Shown: piece by piece, positions 63,233 to 64,000 of the stretch
Layout: every line of letters begins with the position of its first letter
Numbering within the stretch: position 1 is the first letter of the stretch
Assembly (NCBI RefSeq): GCF_008000895.1
Contig: NZ_CP042823.1
Location: 2,880,001 to 2,944,000, forward strand
DNA: 64,000 bases
Direction: 5' to 3'
From: Methylobacterium sp. WL1
GTDB lineage: Bacteria > Pseudomonadota > Alphaproteobacteria > Rhizobiales > Beijerinckiaceae
Program-made: the position numbers and the translations under genes
Notes under the pieces: generated by a model
Told to the model about the DNA's origin: nothing
What the model saw: the letters and a program-made list of their open reading frames with translations, nothing else
Database searches by the model: none

Positions 63233-63684
63233 CGGCCCAGCGCCTTGCGGGCATCCGTCACCGCGTCGAGGCACTCGTCGAACTCGCCCTCCTTCTGCTC
63301 GCGCTCGGCTACCCGGAGGGCTTTCTTGAGTTTTGGGAGAGCGGCTTCGGACGGATTCGCCGCCAACGCGTCGCGGATCATCGTGATGCCCTCCGCGCAG
63401 GACGCCGCGTCGTCGGCCGCCAGGGCGGGGGTGGTCAAAAAGATGCTGACGAGTAAGAGCGCGAACCCCCTCCCCCCTCTGCGGGGGAGGGTGGCCCCCG
63501 AAGGGGGTCGGGAGAGGGGAGCGACGGTGAAGGATGAGGTGGCGACCTTCATACCGACGCAGCCTTGTCCTGAAGCCGGGCTCCCCTCTCCCGACCCGGC
63601 CTGACGGCCGGCCCAACCTCCCCCACAGAGGGGGGAGGGAGATGCGTTTTTGGCCTTGCGCCAAATTCTGAACCCGGCACCCAT
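63229..63684 (-). CDS. Small exported lut-cluster protein carrying an in-frame repeat insertion
   Basis: The frame begins at ATG 63684, overlapping the stop of the cupredoxin-like gene (TGATG), and runs MGAGFRIWRKAKNA. Then about 60 residues (Ser/Pro/Gly/Arg-rich) are encoded by palindromic repeat copy B. Finally come FALLLVSIFLTTPALAADDA, a signal-peptide core, and an 80-residue helical mature part with one Cys. Removing the repeat rejoins a normal signal peptide. Translation might instead start at ATG 63552 inside the repeat. The stop overlaps lutE. By position it may correspond to lutD, which I cannot confirm. Confidence 0.68.
   Translation of the reverse strand: MGAGFRIWRKAKNASPSPLCGGGWAGRQAGSGEGSPASGQGCVGMKVATSSFTVAPLSRPPSGATLPRRGGRGFALLLVSIFLTTPALAADDAASCAEGITMIRDALAANPSEAALPKLKKALRVAEREQKEGEFDECLDAVTDARKALGR
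63466..63643. repeat. Palindromic repeat, copy B, inside a lut gene
   Basis: The outer arms CCCTCCCCCCTCTGCGGGGG (near 63469) and its near-complement ending at about 63640 pair, and inner GGGTCGGGAGAGGGGAGC pairs perfectly with its complement near 63580-63598. Same family and orientation as copy A. It lies wholly inside an open reading frame and keeps it open. Confidence 0.78.
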
Positions 63685-64000
63685 CACTTCACCGTCAACG
63701 TGCCGCTCATGCCCTTCGCCTCAAGGCCGCGCGCCTCCCACTTATAGGTACCGGGCTTGATCGCCACGAACTCGACGGCGATCTCGCCGGGATCGTCAAA
63801 CTCCAGGTGATCGGGCGCGCCGCCGCCGTGGATCTCCTTGTGCTCGATGACGATCTGGTTGAGCCAGATGTAGCGGAAGAACTCGGGCGCGTAGAACTTG
63901 TACTCCTGCCGCCCCTTGGCGACGATGCGCAGCCGGTAGGCCTTGCCGGATTCCAGCGTGATGTCCTTGTTCTCGACCGCGAAATCGTTGCCCTGATCGT
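63684..64000 (-). CDS. Cupredoxin-like exported protein of the lut cluster (partial)
   Basis: Only the C-terminal 104 or so residues lie in the window; the gene continues beyond 64000. The visible part has LESGKAYRLRIVAKGRQEYK, APEFFRYIWLNQIVI, an EIHGGGAPDHLEFDDPGEIA loop and the final VAIKPGTYKWEARGLEAKGM SGTLTVK, which follow the beta-sandwich course of cupredoxins, but the Cys and Met copper ligands are not at the expected places. It is the first visible gene of the lut operon and overlaps the next start. Probably periplasmic; metal binding is inferred. Confidence 0.7.
   Translation of the reverse strand, partial: DQGNDFAVENKDITLESGKAYRLRIVAKGRQEYKFYAPEFFRYIWLNQIVIEHKEIHGGGAPDHLEFDDPGEIAVEFVAIKPGTYKWEARGLEAKGMSGTLTVK

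Noticed and set aside
60603..63254. An 883-codon minus frame spanning lutE to lutG
   Set aside because: Only the last 211 codons are real (LutG); the rest is an out-of-frame, Arg/Pro-rich reading through lutE, lutF and a repeat.
62492..63664. A 390-codon version of the LutE ATPase starting inside the repeat
   Set aside because: The N-terminal 144 codons come from the repeat and an out-of-frame reading of the preceding gene; the ATPase starts at 63232 with an ATGA overlap.

Overview
The window looks like a chromosomal piece of a Methylobacterium/Methylorubrum-type alphaproteobacterium. This is inferred from the very high G+C, from a lanthanide-uptake (lut) gene order at the right end that is typical of pink methylotrophs, and from gene neighbours such as gyrB, heme A synthase, PmtA and an ExoY/WcaJ-type sugar transferase. 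No rRNA gene, complete tRNA or CRISPR array is visible.

Region 1 (1-4,900) is the right end of an integrated genomic island. It holds small unknown or decayed genes, a phage-type metallophosphoesterase and a tyrosine recombinase. It closes at a 49-bp copy of the 3' part of a tRNA-Met(CAT), which is the attachment site, followed by the original tRNA terminator. Four copies of a 9-bp motif between the integrase and the tRNA remnant look like integrase arm sites.

Region 2 (4,983-17,192) is an organosulfur acquisition block. It contains two luciferase-like FMN monooxygenases, an acyl-CoA-dehydrogenase-like (DszC/SfnB-type) monooxygenase, three sulfonate/nitrate/taurine-type binding proteins, an SsuBC-like permease/ATPase pair and a metNIQ transporter. 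metN has a frameshift that removes its NIL domain.

Region 3 (17,197-31,000) is mixed housekeeping and envelope: a methyltransferase with a duplicated C-terminal domain, a small glycosyltransferase, an orphan CitG/MdcB-like protein, a frameshifted DUF2778 gene, a lytic transglycosylase, a phospholipid group (PmtA, Mpo1-like protein, class III aminotransferase, phosphatidylserine decarboxylase) and a chemoreceptor. A 105-bp element that folds into four consecutive hairpins separates two convergent genes.

Region 4 (31,081-44,160) carries gyrB, an aldo/keto reductase, an MBL hydrolase, a GH13 trehalose-synthase-like enzyme, a brnTA toxin-antitoxin pair with a tandem operator-like repeat, a class A penicillin-binding protein and small exported proteins.

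Region 5 (44,320-56,540) is an exopolysaccharide region: a Wza-type lipoprotein, a Wzc-like chain-length protein without a P-loop, a CelD-type acetyltransferase, a polyprenyl-phosphate sugar transferase, a glycosyltransferase and a polysaccharide deacetylase. It is interspersed with a hemolysin III protein, ctaA and a decayed phd/vapC pair. Several strong palindromes sit in front of the polysaccharide genes.

Region 6 (57,150-64,000) is the lanthanide-uptake cluster on the minus strand: cupredoxin-like protein (partial), small exported protein, LutE ATPase, LutF permease, LutG, LutH TonB receptor and a small exported protein. Two copies of a roughly 170-bp palindromic repeat have entered this cluster, one of them in frame inside the signal-peptide region of a gene.
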